58,990 nt of DNA from an uncultured Neisseriaceae bacterium (GTDB lineage: Bacteria > Pseudomonadota > Gammaproteobacteria > Burkholderiales > UBA11063), in assembly GCA_937872505.1 (NCBI GenBank), contig CALMTA010000148.1:1-58990 (forward strand). Reading direction: 5' to 3'. A program made the translations under genes and the position numbers. Numbering within the stretch: the stretch's first letter is position 1; every line of letters starts with the position of its first letter. The notes below the pieces were generated by a model, which saw nothing but the letters and a program-made list of their open reading frames with translations, ran no database searches and had not been told where the DNA came from. Of the stretch, positions 9,301 through 16,826 are shown piece by piece.

Positions 9301-12300
9301 AAATGTTCCAAGTTTAGTTACTTGTTCAAGTGGTTCTATACCCAAGTTTTATACTCCAGGTAATAGTACACCAACAACAGTAACTAATATTACTGTAACA
9401 GGAACAGTTACTTATGATGTTAGGTGTCAAGCAGCTAACTGTTATAGTGATGTTGACCAACTTACAATAACAGCAGTAACAAGTTCTCCTGTAACTATAA
9501 CAGGACCATCTTCTGTATGTAAAAGCGCAACATTTCCTTTAGCTGGTGTTACTGCTTCTTGTAATGGTACAGGAACATGGTCTTTCCCAAATAATGCTGG
9601 ACAAATTTTAACTTTTGCAGGTGTTGGTTGTAATGGGACTATTTGTGGGTTACCTTCTGCTGCATGGTTAGAAATACAACTGTTAACTGCAAACTCTGTA
9701 ACTTTAACATTTACTTGTACTAATGCTAATGGCTGTATTTCTTCTGGAACCAAAACAATAAATCTTGTTTCTACTCCTTTAATACAAACACAAAATTTAT
9801 CTTTTTGTCCTAATCAAGCTATCAGTAATGGAATGTTAAGTTCAGCATTACTTACATCTCCTTTAGGATATAGCTGTGGTGTACCTACTATTTATACAAA
9901 TAGTAACTGTACAGTTGCACAATCCTACCCTTTTAATGCCCCTGCTGCTGGTGTTAGTGTGACTAAATACTTAAAAGTATCTTGTGCCCCTATTGATGGT
10001 GGGGTTTCTTGTGCAACAGGATGTATTCCTTTTACAATAACAGGAACTTCAAATCCTACACACCCTGTAACTGTTACTCCAAGTTGTGTTGGTTCTACAT
10101 TCAGTGCAGTGTTTAATGCCTCTGCTACAGGAGCAGGAACTTATGCTTGGTTAGTTAACGGTGTATTGCAAATTGGTCAAACAAGTAATACATTATCTTT
10201 GACAGGATTAACCCCTGGGGCTACTTTAACTGTTGTTTCTACATTTACACCTGTTTCTGGGTGTATAAGTTCAGGAGGTACTACTCATACAGTAGGACAA
10301 CTTCCAGGAATTGTTGCACCTAACCTTCTTCCGTCAAGTTGTGTAGGAGACCCTATAGACCTTTTTATCACTACTTTTAGTAATACTGGTTCTGTATCTA
10401 TTACAACAAGTAATCCTTTAGTTGCCACTGTTGGAAACTTATTTTCTACAAATGGCACTGTTACTTTTGCACCTACAAATACAACTGTAGGTACAGCAAC
10501 AATAACTATTACAGCTTATACAGGAGCTGGTCAAACAGGCTGTTCAACAACTATAACAAGAATTATAACAGTAGAAAACTGTAATCCTTGTAGTGTATGT
10601 TCTTATAGCTTTACAGGTTTAAATACTGATGAAAGTTCTTTTGGGTTTAGTAGTATAGAGGTTTGTGGAACAACTTTATCACGATACATTTTACTTGTTA
10701 AAAATAGCCTTGGTGTTAATGTTGCTTATATAGCAAATATAACAGCAGCTACAGCAGGAGTAACTTTACCTATTTCTGGTTTAAATTATGTAACTACAGT
10801 TAGTAATCCTGAAGTATCTTTAGCTACTCCAACTGTATCTGTTGCATGGTCTTTACCTTTACTTGTAGGTACTTATACTTTACATCTTATTTATGCAAGC
10901 AACCTTCCAGGAAGTTGTCAAAATTGTGTAAGTGCTTTAATACCTGAATGTTATGGTATAATTGATATTTCATGTGCAGGCTGTGTTATAGATAAAAGCT
11001 ACTCTGGTCTTATTGTTAATGAAGTAGATAGCACTATCTTTGAAATGTGTATTCCATGTTCTCAAAAGTGTTTTAAAATATCTTTACAAAGTTTTGGCTC
11101 AAACCCCGATGGGGTAATTTTATCTACTACACCTGACTTTTCTACAGAATTTGTAGCCATTCCTAAAAGCACATTGTTGCATGAACAAGCAACAGTTAAG
11201 CTTTTTGATTACACTACAGTACCATATTATTTAGACTTTTCAGCAGCAGGAGAAAATATTCCTTGTATAAGTGGAAGCAGGAAGTTTTACATGAAAGTTA
11301 GGTCTGGATTAACAGGAACAACTTCTGATACAGCTTCTTGGAGTTTAAAAACACAGTGTTGTGATTGTATAACTGAATGCCCTGAATTTACTGCTCCTTG
11401 TGTAAAGACAGTATTAGATAATATGGATGGTACTTATACTTATACATTAAAGGCAAACAATACTGTTGAAGCGACTAAAATGTTTAATAATAACTGTGGA
11501 GAAACGTGTAGCTGTAGATGTTCAAGTATTGACGGTAATATACAACAAACTCCTTACAATGCTCAAAAATATGCTGGTAATAATACTGCTGCTATAATTG
11601 CTGAAGCTTATCAAACAACTTTAGGACAATGCTCTTCTTCTGTATGCAGCACTACACCTTTTAATTTTCCTATTTGTTCAGGCACACTTAAAAAGTTTCT
11701 TCAAGGAACTGTAACTTACTTACACTTACCTACAAATGGGTATAGACTAACTTTCACTAACTTAGCTGACTATACTGAATTTAAAACTAAAATAGATACT
11801 GTAGTGTCAGCAGCAGTTCCTGTTGGATGTAATGTAGGTAAAGCTACTTTAACTTTAAATTTATCTGCATGGTTTGCACTCTCTACTATTCCTACTGGGT
11901 GTAATGATATAGGAGAAGTAGCTACTGTTGTCTTAACATTAAAGTGCTGTGATGGTGGTGTTTGCACAGATACTTATGATAGCATTGTTTATGACGATAT
12001 TGCAAAATCTATAACAATAAATTTAGACCATGCAATAGCTTCAGGCACAGGAGGGCCCTCTATTTGCCCAACATGTTTTAATCAATGGAGTTACCATTCT
12101 GGAATCACTAATAGGCAAACAGGAGTGATAGACGCTTCTGCTGAGTTACAGTACAAATCTGAAAGTATCTTAACAAGTGTACAACTAAATTATGGTGCTG
12201 CTATTGAAGAGTGTAACTCTTTTAATAGTTTTATACTTAGACTATTAGATGCTGGTGATGTAGATAGTTGGGTACTATATTCTCGTCCATTAGTTGCTTG

Positions 12301-12490
12301 TGATGGAACTAACCCCTCTGTAAATTCTTTACATGTAGATATTTCTGTTGGAAATAAACTTTTACAGTTTGGAGATACCTTTGCTGATGCTGCTGATGCA
12401 ATATCAGTTGCTGCTTTACAAGCATTAACTCTTGTAGAACATTCTGATGGTGCAGCTCAAGGAGCAAATAATTGCATAATCTTTAGTTAA
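6338..12490 (+). CDS. Giant 2050-residue Cys-rich fibre/adhesin with SprB-like repeats
   Basis: An array of beta-sandwich modules rich in Thr, Ser, Gly and Cys. Residues about 708-870 contain two SprB-like repeats: the first has CGNSNGEIVVTLCPGA then GLAAGNYTALVTDGNC, the second SVELTVSGGTAPYTLTLF then LPAGSYKFRIVDDAGC. A third, more divergent copy follows near 8970-9237 (CEEANGEILF then GLLAGTYSLCV). Residues about 255-480 include a jelly-roll-like segment (DFGANTVADKLEVYKGV) that may be CUB-like. Later modules resemble PKD/Big-type Ig domains (for example TPGATLTVVSTFTP and FAPTNTTVGTATITIT). A poly-Pro/Gly hinge, GPPPPPGGGTGP, lies near residue 246. SprB repeats occur in gliding adhesins of flavobacteria, so a host-contacting fibre is a reasonable inference. 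It follows the protease gene by 4 bp. Confidence 0.8.
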   Translation: MITKVLEAHIEGQIGYTYEWVVTQVENCGDFIVGQVLGSGTMIADEEDIELTIEHEEFCVSLTVQLIIKSGEAQCGLIYFDVIGLTVGLNSHWECVSSVESGPQCQQVEGLAVLPSHYDSEEACQECVECACSGDDSETPCSEFTFGGTYTCPLNPGDTGAITIMMTGGPSSFNPVTLVSIFVSAPISQLHVPPGGGFSFTEVGQTYTFLITLPSGTYNVTPQLAFGEDCTITSTPITSNCVTGPPPPPGGGTGPSDFVCCQGINEASAGTGVGNVGLLNCYVLDFGSNIDPLTQDLIFDFGANTVADKLEVYKGVVSCEDVYSDTVDPLLLVGATPYVGNIAHCLNAESNFVPAVGSKTEVRNDILNGVLQQTGVYGVGNPPDFYNQLNTSSFVSPEFADDLMGNCDTHSGSGNTYYPTPGCGGPRQGKARLIIPAGTYGNIDNKVTIVVHNNGTPSPYRRCNTNNITAWKLWVHCPECPTCEVDFELGGSCTDAGEGSIVANILEPFTGPVTLKLTPNSPLSLQYPTPLPLYVYLDANTTYYQLSTSITGDYLYTELLPALSASDQLTFLYTSGYNLVDMKNDSWTVELTDSDDCTVSKTIVLSCECLGYFETRTASICTPTALSTTVELFDSSCALTADSLQYTITPDAPWITVTVNGSDVVITSNDTPVVGTYEILLQNTCPSGECTVDNEGNEVIINVYEFDCAVGSVITPTTCGNSNGEIVVTLCPGATISWTDIISTSLTRTGLAAGNYTALVTDGNCTEPVSFEVPDSSTLDLATPDYTVACKETDAISVELTVSGGTAPYTLTLFRYVGGSWGVARYTSVGYVSGTSIPFASVTGGLPAGSYKFRIVDDAGCIKEVQFAITATAVPPVQFLTNPSYCEEANGEILFLSSGLVPGTHIVRFFNAAGVDCADFLDLPSSLIPWEGSSSYSITGLLAGTYSLCVMNNFTNCCDCKDVTVANVGDSPDVPSTTDINACVGSIVNVPSLVTCSSGSIPKFYTPGNSTPTTVTNITVTGTVTYDVRCQAANCYSDVDQLTITAVTSSPVTITGPSSVCKSATFPLAGVTASCNGTGTWSFPNNAGQILTFAGVGCNGTICGLPSAAWLEIQLLTANSVTLTFTCTNANGCISSGTKTINLVSTPLIQTQNLSFCPNQAISNGMLSSALLTSPLGYSCGVPTIYTNSNCTVAQSYPFNAPAAGVSVTKYLKVSCAPIDGGVSCATGCIPFTITGTSNPTHPVTVTPSCVGSTFSAVFNASATGAGTYAWLVNGVLQIGQTSNTLSLTGLTPGATLTVVSTFTPVSGCISSGGTTHTVGQLPGIVAPNLLPSSCVGDPIDLFITTFSNTGSVSITTSNPLVATVGNLFSTNGTVTFAPTNTTVGTATITITAYTGAGQTGCSTTITRIITVENCNPCSVCSYSFTGLNTDESSFGFSSIEVCGTTLSRYILLVKNSLGVNVAYIANITAATAGVTLPISGLNYVTTVSNPEVSLATPTVSVAWSLPLLVGTYTLHLIYASNLPGSCQNCVSALIPECYGIIDISCAGCVIDKSYSGLIVNEVDSTIFEMCIPCSQKCFKISLQSFGSNPDGVILSTTPDFSTEFVAIPKSTLLHEQATVKLFDYTTVPYYLDFSAAGENIPCISGSRKFYMKVRSGLTGTTSDTASWSLKTQCCDCITECPEFTAPCVKTVLDNMDGTYTYTLKANNTVEATKMFNNNCGETCSCRCSSIDGNIQQTPYNAQKYAGNNTAAIIAEAYQTTLGQCSSSVCSTTPFNFPICSGTLKKFLQGTVTYLHLPTNGYRLTFTNLADYTEFKTKIDTVVSAAVPVGCNVGKATLTLNLSAWFALSTIPTGCNDIGEVATVVLTLKCCDGGVCTDTYDSIVYDDIAKSITINLDHAIASGTGGPSICPTCFNQWSYHSGITNRQTGVIDASAELQYKSESILTSVQLNYGAAIEECNSFNSFILRLLDAGDVDSWVLYSRPLVACDGTNPSVNSLHVDISVGNKLLQFGDTFADAADAISVAALQALTLVEHSDGAAQGANNCIIFS

Positions 12491-12500
12491 AAATTAATTT

Positions 12501-13121
12501 ATGGCTTGCTGTGGAAATGAATGTTTAGAACTAATAAATGCTGAATGTATAGAATACACTGGGGTAACTCAGTGTATTCCAAATACTTCAGACAGTCCTA
12601 AAGTAGCGGATAAAATAAAAGACATAGAGGCTTTTTTATGTTCTTTACCTACTGTTTCAAATACTGTGAATGTTAATTTGCAGTGTCTTGGAGGAAACTG
12701 TGCAGAAAATATACCTTTTTCTTATACTTATATTAAAGCAACAGGTTCTCCTACTCTTGGAAACGCTATAATTTCTATATCTATTCCAAGTTTAGATGTA
12801 GGAACCTATCTTGCTCAAGTAAAAGTGTACAGTGGAACTACACTTATAACATCTGCTCCTACTATAACAAACCCTATACCTATACCTTTGAGTTATATAA
12901 ACTCAACAGGTGTATTAGTTGTAATAGAAATGGTATCTGCAACTAATGTTATATATAGTGGTAGTGTATTTATCACACCAACAATGACTACTACTCTTAT
13001 TCCTGTTACAGGTAATAACTTAGTTTGTCAATCTACAACAGTAGTAACAATAGCCTATGAAGCAGTAATTCAACAAATTATCTCAGAAATTTGTGCTATA
13101 AAAAATCTAATAACAGGGTAA
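12501..13121 (+). CDS. Small Cys-rich tail-cluster protein, last gene of the fibre block
   Basis: The 206-residue product begins MACCGNEC, has a Cys-rich N-terminal 35 residues, a beta-rich middle (residues about 55-170, strands such as TLGNAIISISIPSLDVGTYLAQ) and a short helical end (EAVIQQIISEICAIKNLITG). The MAC-Cys start is shared with the proteins beginning at 807 and 1911, hinting at a common N-terminal attachment element. It is separated by only 10 bp from the giant fibre gene and is followed by an intrinsic terminator, so it closes the transcription unit. No named family is recognised; a fibre-tip, chaperone or minor structural role is possible. Confidence 0.75.
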   Translation: MACCGNECLELINAECIEYTGVTQCIPNTSDSPKVADKIKDIEAFLCSLPTVSNTVNVNLQCLGGNCAENIPFSYTYIKATGSPTLGNAIISISIPSLDVGTYLAQVKVYSGTTLITSAPTITNPIPIPLSYINSTGVLVVIEMVSATNVIYSGSVFITPTMTTTLIPVTGNNLVCQSTTVVTIAYEAVIQQIISEICAIKNLITG

Positions 13122-13150
13122 TGCCTATTAAATGTGTTTTCGTTGAGTAG

Positions 13151-13190
13151 TTTTTAATGGTCAAGGTTACAACTTGACCATTTTTTTAGT
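13151..13190 (+). terminator. Strong intrinsic terminator after the fibre block
   Basis: An inverted repeat pairs 13157-13165 (ATGGTCAAG) with 13173-13181 (CTTGACCAT) across a 7-nt loop. The stem is 9 bp, extendable by an A-T pair, and runs directly into a T-tract (13181-13187). This is a textbook rho-independent terminator on the + strand, placed 35 bp after the last fibre-block gene and immediately before a promoter-like box. Confidence 0.9.
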
Positions 13191-13197
13191 ATCTTTG
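13190..13197 (+). promoter_or_regulatory. Bacteroidota-type -7 promoter box (TAnnTTTG)
   Basis: TATCTTTG at 13190-13197 matches the TAnnTTTG consensus of the primary sigma factor promoters of Bacteroidota. It lies 12 bp before the ATG at 13210, leaving a very short leader. A convincing TTG-type -33 box at the usual spacing is not visible; that region falls in the loop and right arm of the terminator hairpin. The box would start the transcript of the tail/RNA-polymerase block. Confidence 0.6.
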
Positions 13198-13209
13198 TAA
13201 AAAATTGCA

Positions 13210-14004
13210 ATGGATATTTTAAGAAAAATGAAGCAGGGACATTTGTTCTTTAAAGAAGAGGGTCATAAATACACCTACAAAGGAAAGCTTGTTCCTATAA
13301 GTACTACTGGGTTTATCTCAAAGTTTAAGGAACCTTTTGATAGAGAGTTTTGGCTTATAAAAACATCAGTAAAAGAGAATATACCTGTTGAAATATTAGA
13401 CAAGAATTGGGATTATATTGCTAAGTATGGCACTTTAAGAGGAAGTCTAACACATTTATCCATAGAGCACTATATAGAAAACAATATATTTAAGTACGAA
13501 GTTCCAAAAGAGATACATAAAAAAGATGTTCAAAAGTTTAAAGCCTCAGTTGATACTTGTATTAGTCATGGTAAAAAGTTTGTAGAAGACTATTACTTTA
13601 ATGGGGAATACACTTTATTGGCTAAAGAATATACTGTAGGTTTAATAGAAAATGATGAGTGTCTTTTAGCTGGAAAAATAGATAATATATCTCAAGATAA
13701 AGAAGGAAAAATATTTCTTTTTGATTATAAAACAGATAAAAAATTTGAAAAAAGCTCAAAATACAATAAAAAGTTTTTAGCTCCTTTTGAGTACCTTGAT
13801 GACTGTGAGTTGTCAAAACATTCTTTACAGCTGGCTATTTACAAATTATTGTTTGAGCAACAAACAGGTTTAACAGTAGAAGGTTGTAAAATAGTTTGGC
13901 TTAATGATGCAAACCCTTCTTACCAAGTTGTACCTGTACAAACAATACCACTAACTTATGACTTACTCCGAAATTGTATCAAGAGTACAGATAGCTTTAG
14001 GTAA
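13210..14004 (+). CDS. PD-(D/E)XK family nuclease (Cas4/RecB-like phage exonuclease)
   Basis: A 264-residue protein with the complete motif set of the fold. An N-terminal beta-hairpin (HLFFKEEGHKYTYKG) precedes a helix with G78-S-L-T-H82; Asp158 lies in AGKIDN, Asp172-Tyr-Lys174 in FLFDYKTDK, and Gln207 in the KHSLQLAIYKLLF helix. Asp158, Asp172 and Lys174 are the expected metal-binding and catalytic residues. Similar single-domain nucleases are common in crAss-like phages, where they may act in recombination or genome processing. It is the first gene after the promoter, and its 3' end overlaps the start of the next gene by 47 bp. The precise substrate cannot be inferred. Confidence 0.85.
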   Translation: MDILRKMKQGHLFFKEEGHKYTYKGKLVPISTTGFISKFKEPFDREFWLIKTSVKENIPVEILDKNWDYIAKYGTLRGSLTHLSIEHYIENNIFKYEVPKEIHKKDVQKFKASVDTCISHGKKFVEDYYFNGEYTLLAKEYTVGLIENDECLLAGKIDNISQDKEGKIFLFDYKTDKKFEKSSKYNKKFLAPFEYLDDCELSKHSLQLAIYKLLFEQQTGLTVEGCKIVWLNDANPSYQVVPVQTIPLTYDLLRNCIKSTDSFR

Positions 14005-14641
14005 AGGTGTTCCTTCAGCATCTAATAGATTGTCTGATAGACATATAATATCTCTTGTAAAAGCTAAAAAACCATTGGCAAAAAGACAACTTAGGTTGGA
14101 AATTGCTGAATTAAATACTCTTTTAGCTTTGAACTGTTTTCCACTTGTTAAAGCAAGTGAGGTTGACTGTCAATGTTTAAACTTAGTGACATGTGATACT
14201 GTTATGAAATCTGTATATAAGCTGCCAAGTTATATTGGAGCAATACAGGTAATGACTATAGACGGGGGAAAAAACATTTCCTTAGTCGAAAGAAGTACAA
14301 AAGAATACTCTTTAAATCACTCAAGATTTGGACAGACCTCTCCAAAAGCCTATGTTTTAAATGACTATCTTTATCTTATAAACGCAGAATATAAAGCGGT
14401 AACAGTAATAGCTGATTTTGAAGATGAGGAGGAAGTAGAAAAACTAAATATGAAATGTATCACCTCTGTTAATGAGAGGTGTCTTTCAGCTATGGAGCTA
14501 AATATGACTGGAGAAACTATTGTTATTGATAGAGCAATAACTTTAGCTGTTACTGAACTTATAAAAGCATGGCAATCAGGCTCAGAGGATAATACAAATA
14601 ATGCGAAATCTAATGACGCAAGCAGAGAACAAGAAAACTAA
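13958..14641 (+). CDS. crAss-like ring/tail structural protein
   Basis: This 227-residue protein starts within the end of the nuclease gene (47-bp overlap). The N-terminus MTYSEIVSRVQIALGKGVPS followed by NRLSDRHIISLVKAKKPL, and the later ASEVDCQCLNLVTCDTVM then YKLPSYIG, match a conserved crAss-like virion protein in which a short Cys-x-Cys motif precedes a KLP segment. In crAss-like virions this type of protein belongs to the ring/adaptor assembly between portal and tail. The C-terminal 25 residues are Asn/Ser/Asp-rich and probably disordered. Family assignment rests on remembered sequence features, so the exact ring position is not assigned. Confidence 0.65.
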   Translation: MTYSEIVSRVQIALGKGVPSASNRLSDRHIISLVKAKKPLAKRQLRLEIAELNTLLALNCFPLVKASEVDCQCLNLVTCDTVMKSVYKLPSYIGAIQVMTIDGGKNISLVERSTKEYSLNHSRFGQTSPKAYVLNDYLYLINAEYKAVTVIADFEDEEEVEKLNMKCITSVNERCLSAMELNMTGETIVIDRAITLAVTELIKAWQSGSEDNTNNAKSNDASREQEN

Positions 14642-14653
14642 AATTTTTTAAAT

Positions 14654-15514
14654 ATGGTAGCGAATATTGATGTTTTGACGTTTCACAATGTGATAGTTTC
14701 TTTGATTGACTTTTCTATGAAAAGTGGGTGTTTATTTACTTATCCTACACCTGGGGACATTTTAGATGCGTGTGAAAATCCACCAAGTATTGCAAGTATG
14801 GTTATTGGAGGAAAGAAAAGACCTGCACCACAAACAGGTCAAATGGGACTTGAGTATAAATTGTTTGAAACTGTAAGTAAAGGGATTGATTTTAGTGGAT
14901 TATTTTGTCTTACTCAATCTTATAGAGACGAAAAGGAGATTATAGAAGGGAGACATAACATCATTTTTCCAATGTTTGAAGTTGAATTACTTGGTGATGT
15001 AGAAGTAATGTTTTCTTTTATCAAGAATTTACTTTCAGCCTTTGGGTTTCCCCCTCCTGTTGAACTTGATTACGAGTATTCATGTGAGCAATTAAACGTT
15101 GATATTATAGGAGCAGAGGAAGAACAAAAGCTATATGAGATTTATGGTCCAGTAATTGCGCTTAGAAATTTTCCTGAAAGGTCTAATCCTTTTTGGAATA
15201 TGAAAAGACATGATGGAAAAGCTAAGAAAATTGACATTCTACTTTATGGTGTAGAAGTTATAGGTGCAGCAGAAAGAGAAACAGACCCTAATACTATGTT
15301 TAAAAAATTCTTTTCCATAGAAAATGGAGAATATTCAAAAACACTAATTGACTTATTTGGTGGTGTTGAAACAACAACAAGTCTAAATAAGTACCTTAGT
15401 AACAGTGGAGTATCAATAGTAAGGTCAGGATTTGGTATAGGTATTACCAGATTTATAAAAGCTCTACATAAACGCTATGACGAAAAAACTAAACAGCCAG
15501 AAAACTCTCTATAA
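14654..15514 (+). CDS. AsnRS/AspRS-like class II aminoacyl-tRNA synthetase catalytic core in the tail block
   Basis: A 286-residue protein showing all three class II signatures. A degenerate motif 1 runs through residues 16-40 (SLIDFSMKSGCLFTYPTPGD). Motif 2 is LTQSYRDEKEII with Arg91 and Glu93, followed by RHNIIFPMFEVEL, equivalent to the FRxE...RHxxEFxMxE of AsnRS. Motif 3 is GFGIGITRFIKAL with Arg266. Between them, NPFWNMKRHDG and GVEVIGAAERE match the FYM...DG and EIIGGSQRE region of asparaginyl-tRNA synthetase. No N-terminal OB-fold anticodon-binding domain is present, so it resembles AsnA or other free-standing cores. Whether it charges tRNA, makes an amino acid or aminoacylates another target is unknown. 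Its position between two tail genes is unexpected. Confidence 0.8.
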   Translation: MVANIDVLTFHNVIVSLIDFSMKSGCLFTYPTPGDILDACENPPSIASMVIGGKKRPAPQTGQMGLEYKLFETVSKGIDFSGLFCLTQSYRDEKEIIEGRHNIIFPMFEVELLGDVEVMFSFIKNLLSAFGFPPPVELDYEYSCEQLNVDIIGAEEEQKLYEIYGPVIALRNFPERSNPFWNMKRHDGKAKKIDILLYGVEVIGAAERETDPNTMFKKFFSIENGEYSKTLIDLFGGVETTTSLNKYLSNSGVSIVRSGFGIGITRFIKALHKRYDEKTKQPENSL

Positions 15515-15517
15515 TAT

Positions 15518-15952
15518 ATGCCAAAAAGAAGAAAGAGTTGGACAATAGGTCAATTTGCAGACCTTTATGAAAAGGAAAATAAGGTTGACAGAGCAACAAG
15601 AAACCTTTATGTAAAGGTCTGCAAACTCTTTCTTAAAAAAGTGTGTAGAGATTTATTGAATGGAAGGCTTTTAAAAATTCCTTTTATGATAGGAATGTTA
15701 GGTATTGTTAAGAGAAAACCTTCAAAGAATAAACCTGTTGATTGGTATAATACTAATAAACTAAAAAGAATAGCAAGACATTTTAACCTTCACACAGATG
15801 GATTTTGCTATAGATTAGTGTGGTACAAAACAAAAGGCTACGGTAATTTGAATAATTCGGAGTTCTATTCTTTCACTCCTACTGCTACATTAAAAGAAAG
15901 GATAGCTAAAAAACTTAGAGATAACCCTAATTCTTTTTTCAATGAACGTTAG
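15518..15952 (+). CDS. IHF-like DNA-binding virion protein of crAss-like phages
   Basis: This 144-residue, very basic protein carries a helical N-terminus (SWTIGQFADLYEKENKVDR) and a central LLNGRLLKIPFMIGMLGIVKRK, the IHF/HU-like body pattern of a helix followed by the beta-arm region. The next part, VDWYNTNKLKRIARHFNLHT followed by DGFCYRLVWYK, matches the DW...K...HxxGYRYxWxW block I know from the paired IHF-like genes of crAss-like phages. Those genes sit beside tail genes exactly as here. It overlaps the following gene by 11 bp and ends in TAG, showing TAG is a stop in this genome. Only one copy is present here, whereas p-crAssphage has two. Confidence 0.65.
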   Translation: MPKRRKSWTIGQFADLYEKENKVDRATRNLYVKVCKLFLKKVCRDLLNGRLLKIPFMIGMLGIVKRKPSKNKPVDWYNTNKLKRIARHFNLHTDGFCYRLVWYKTKGYGNLNNSEFYSFTPTATLKERIAKKLRDNPNSFFNER

Positions 15953-16826
15953 TTATATTAGTACTAAAGCAATAATTTATCAATGGCTTTCTGAGACAGG
16001 GAGGTCTTCTGATTTTAATGAGGAAGTTCTTGCAACTCAAATTCTTGATGCCCTGAATATCATGGAATATAAAGCCGCTTTAGTACATGCTGTTGCTCTT
16101 ATTGAAGTAAAAAACCACAGGGCAAAATTACCAAAAGGCTTAAAGACAATAGATATTACAATGTATAATGCAGGACAGCAAAAAGTTAATTCTGCATTTA
16201 TACAAGAAGCAATAATACCAACATTTGATGGTGAGTGTGAGTATAAAATTACAAGAGATTGTGCTGATGATTGTGGTGTAATAATTTCACACAAGCCCCT
16301 TATAGAAAGTCTTATGTACCCATTTAGTCAAAAGTTCAGAGCTTGGAATGGTGTGTATAAAGATGTCTTTAAGCCTATGCACTACTCAAGAAATTCTTTA
16401 GGAATGAAGAATTACCATCTTAAAGAGTGTGATACTGATGTAGATACTAAAGCGTTTTATGAAGTATCTAAAGGATATATAACCACTAATTTCCCTGAAG
16501 GTCAGATACTAATAGCTTATTTTTCTTTGAATTTGGATGACGATGGATTTATCTTTGTACCTGATGACTCAAGAGTAATAACTGCTCTTATTGCATATCT
16601 TGAAGAAAGACAAGCATATAAAGAATATTCGAGAACAAAAAGCAGAGATGCAAGAATGTTTTATACAGATGCCAAAACTATATGGCAATCAAAACTTGGT
16701 TCAGCAAGAAGTGCACTTTTATTAAACCAAATAGATATACACGAACTCACTAAAATTCTTGTAAATCTATATAAATTTGAACACCCAGAACATTTCTGGA
16801 AAGATTATACTCAAAACTATGTCTAA
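15942..16826 (+). CDS. crAss-like tail tubular/ring protein
   Basis: A 294-residue protein with a helical N-terminus (STKAIIYQWLSETGRSSDFN followed by AALVHAVALIEVKNHRAKLPKG), a beta-rich middle, and the segment GQILIAYFSLNLDDDGFIFVPDDSRVIT-like (split here as FPEGQILIAYF and DDDGFIFVPDD), which corresponds to the conserved 'yxxxPxDexGxPlIPDnxxY' region of crAss-like tail tubular proteins. The C-terminal helix bears many aromatic residues. It starts inside the IHF-like gene, and its end overlaps the tail stabilisation gene by 8 bp (ATGTCTAA). The position directly before the stabilisation protein is the canonical crAss order. Confidence 0.65.
   Translation: MNVSYISTKAIIYQWLSETGRSSDFNEEVLATQILDALNIMEYKAALVHAVALIEVKNHRAKLPKGLKTIDITMYNAGQQKVNSAFIQEAIIPTFDGECEYKITRDCADDCGVIISHKPLIESLMYPFSQKFRAWNGVYKDVFKPMHYSRNSLGMKNYHLKECDTDVDTKAFYEVSKGYITTNFPEGQILIAYFSLNLDDDGFIFVPDDSRVITALIAYLEERQAYKEYSRTKSRDARMFYTDAKTIWQSKLGSARSALLLNQIDIHELTKILVNLYKFEHPEHFWKDYTQNYV

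Noticed and set aside
13121-13150. Nine-codon frame (MPIKCVFVE) starting with a TAATG overlap after the last fibre-block gene
   Set aside because: Although the overlap mimics other coupled starts, nine codons are too few to support, and it runs to the edge of the terminator; a chance ATG is more likely.
15950-15952. TAG stop considered as possible evidence for TAG recoding, known in some crAss-like phages
   Set aside because: Reading through adds only five codons before TAA, the next gene already starts at 15942, and very long genes contain no in-frame TAG, so the standard code is sufficient.
16777-16818. Upstream in-frame ATG for the tail stabilisation gene
   Set aside because: It would extend the overlap with the tail tubular gene to 50 bp; the ATG at 16819 gives a tight 8-bp overlap and a typical short N-terminus.
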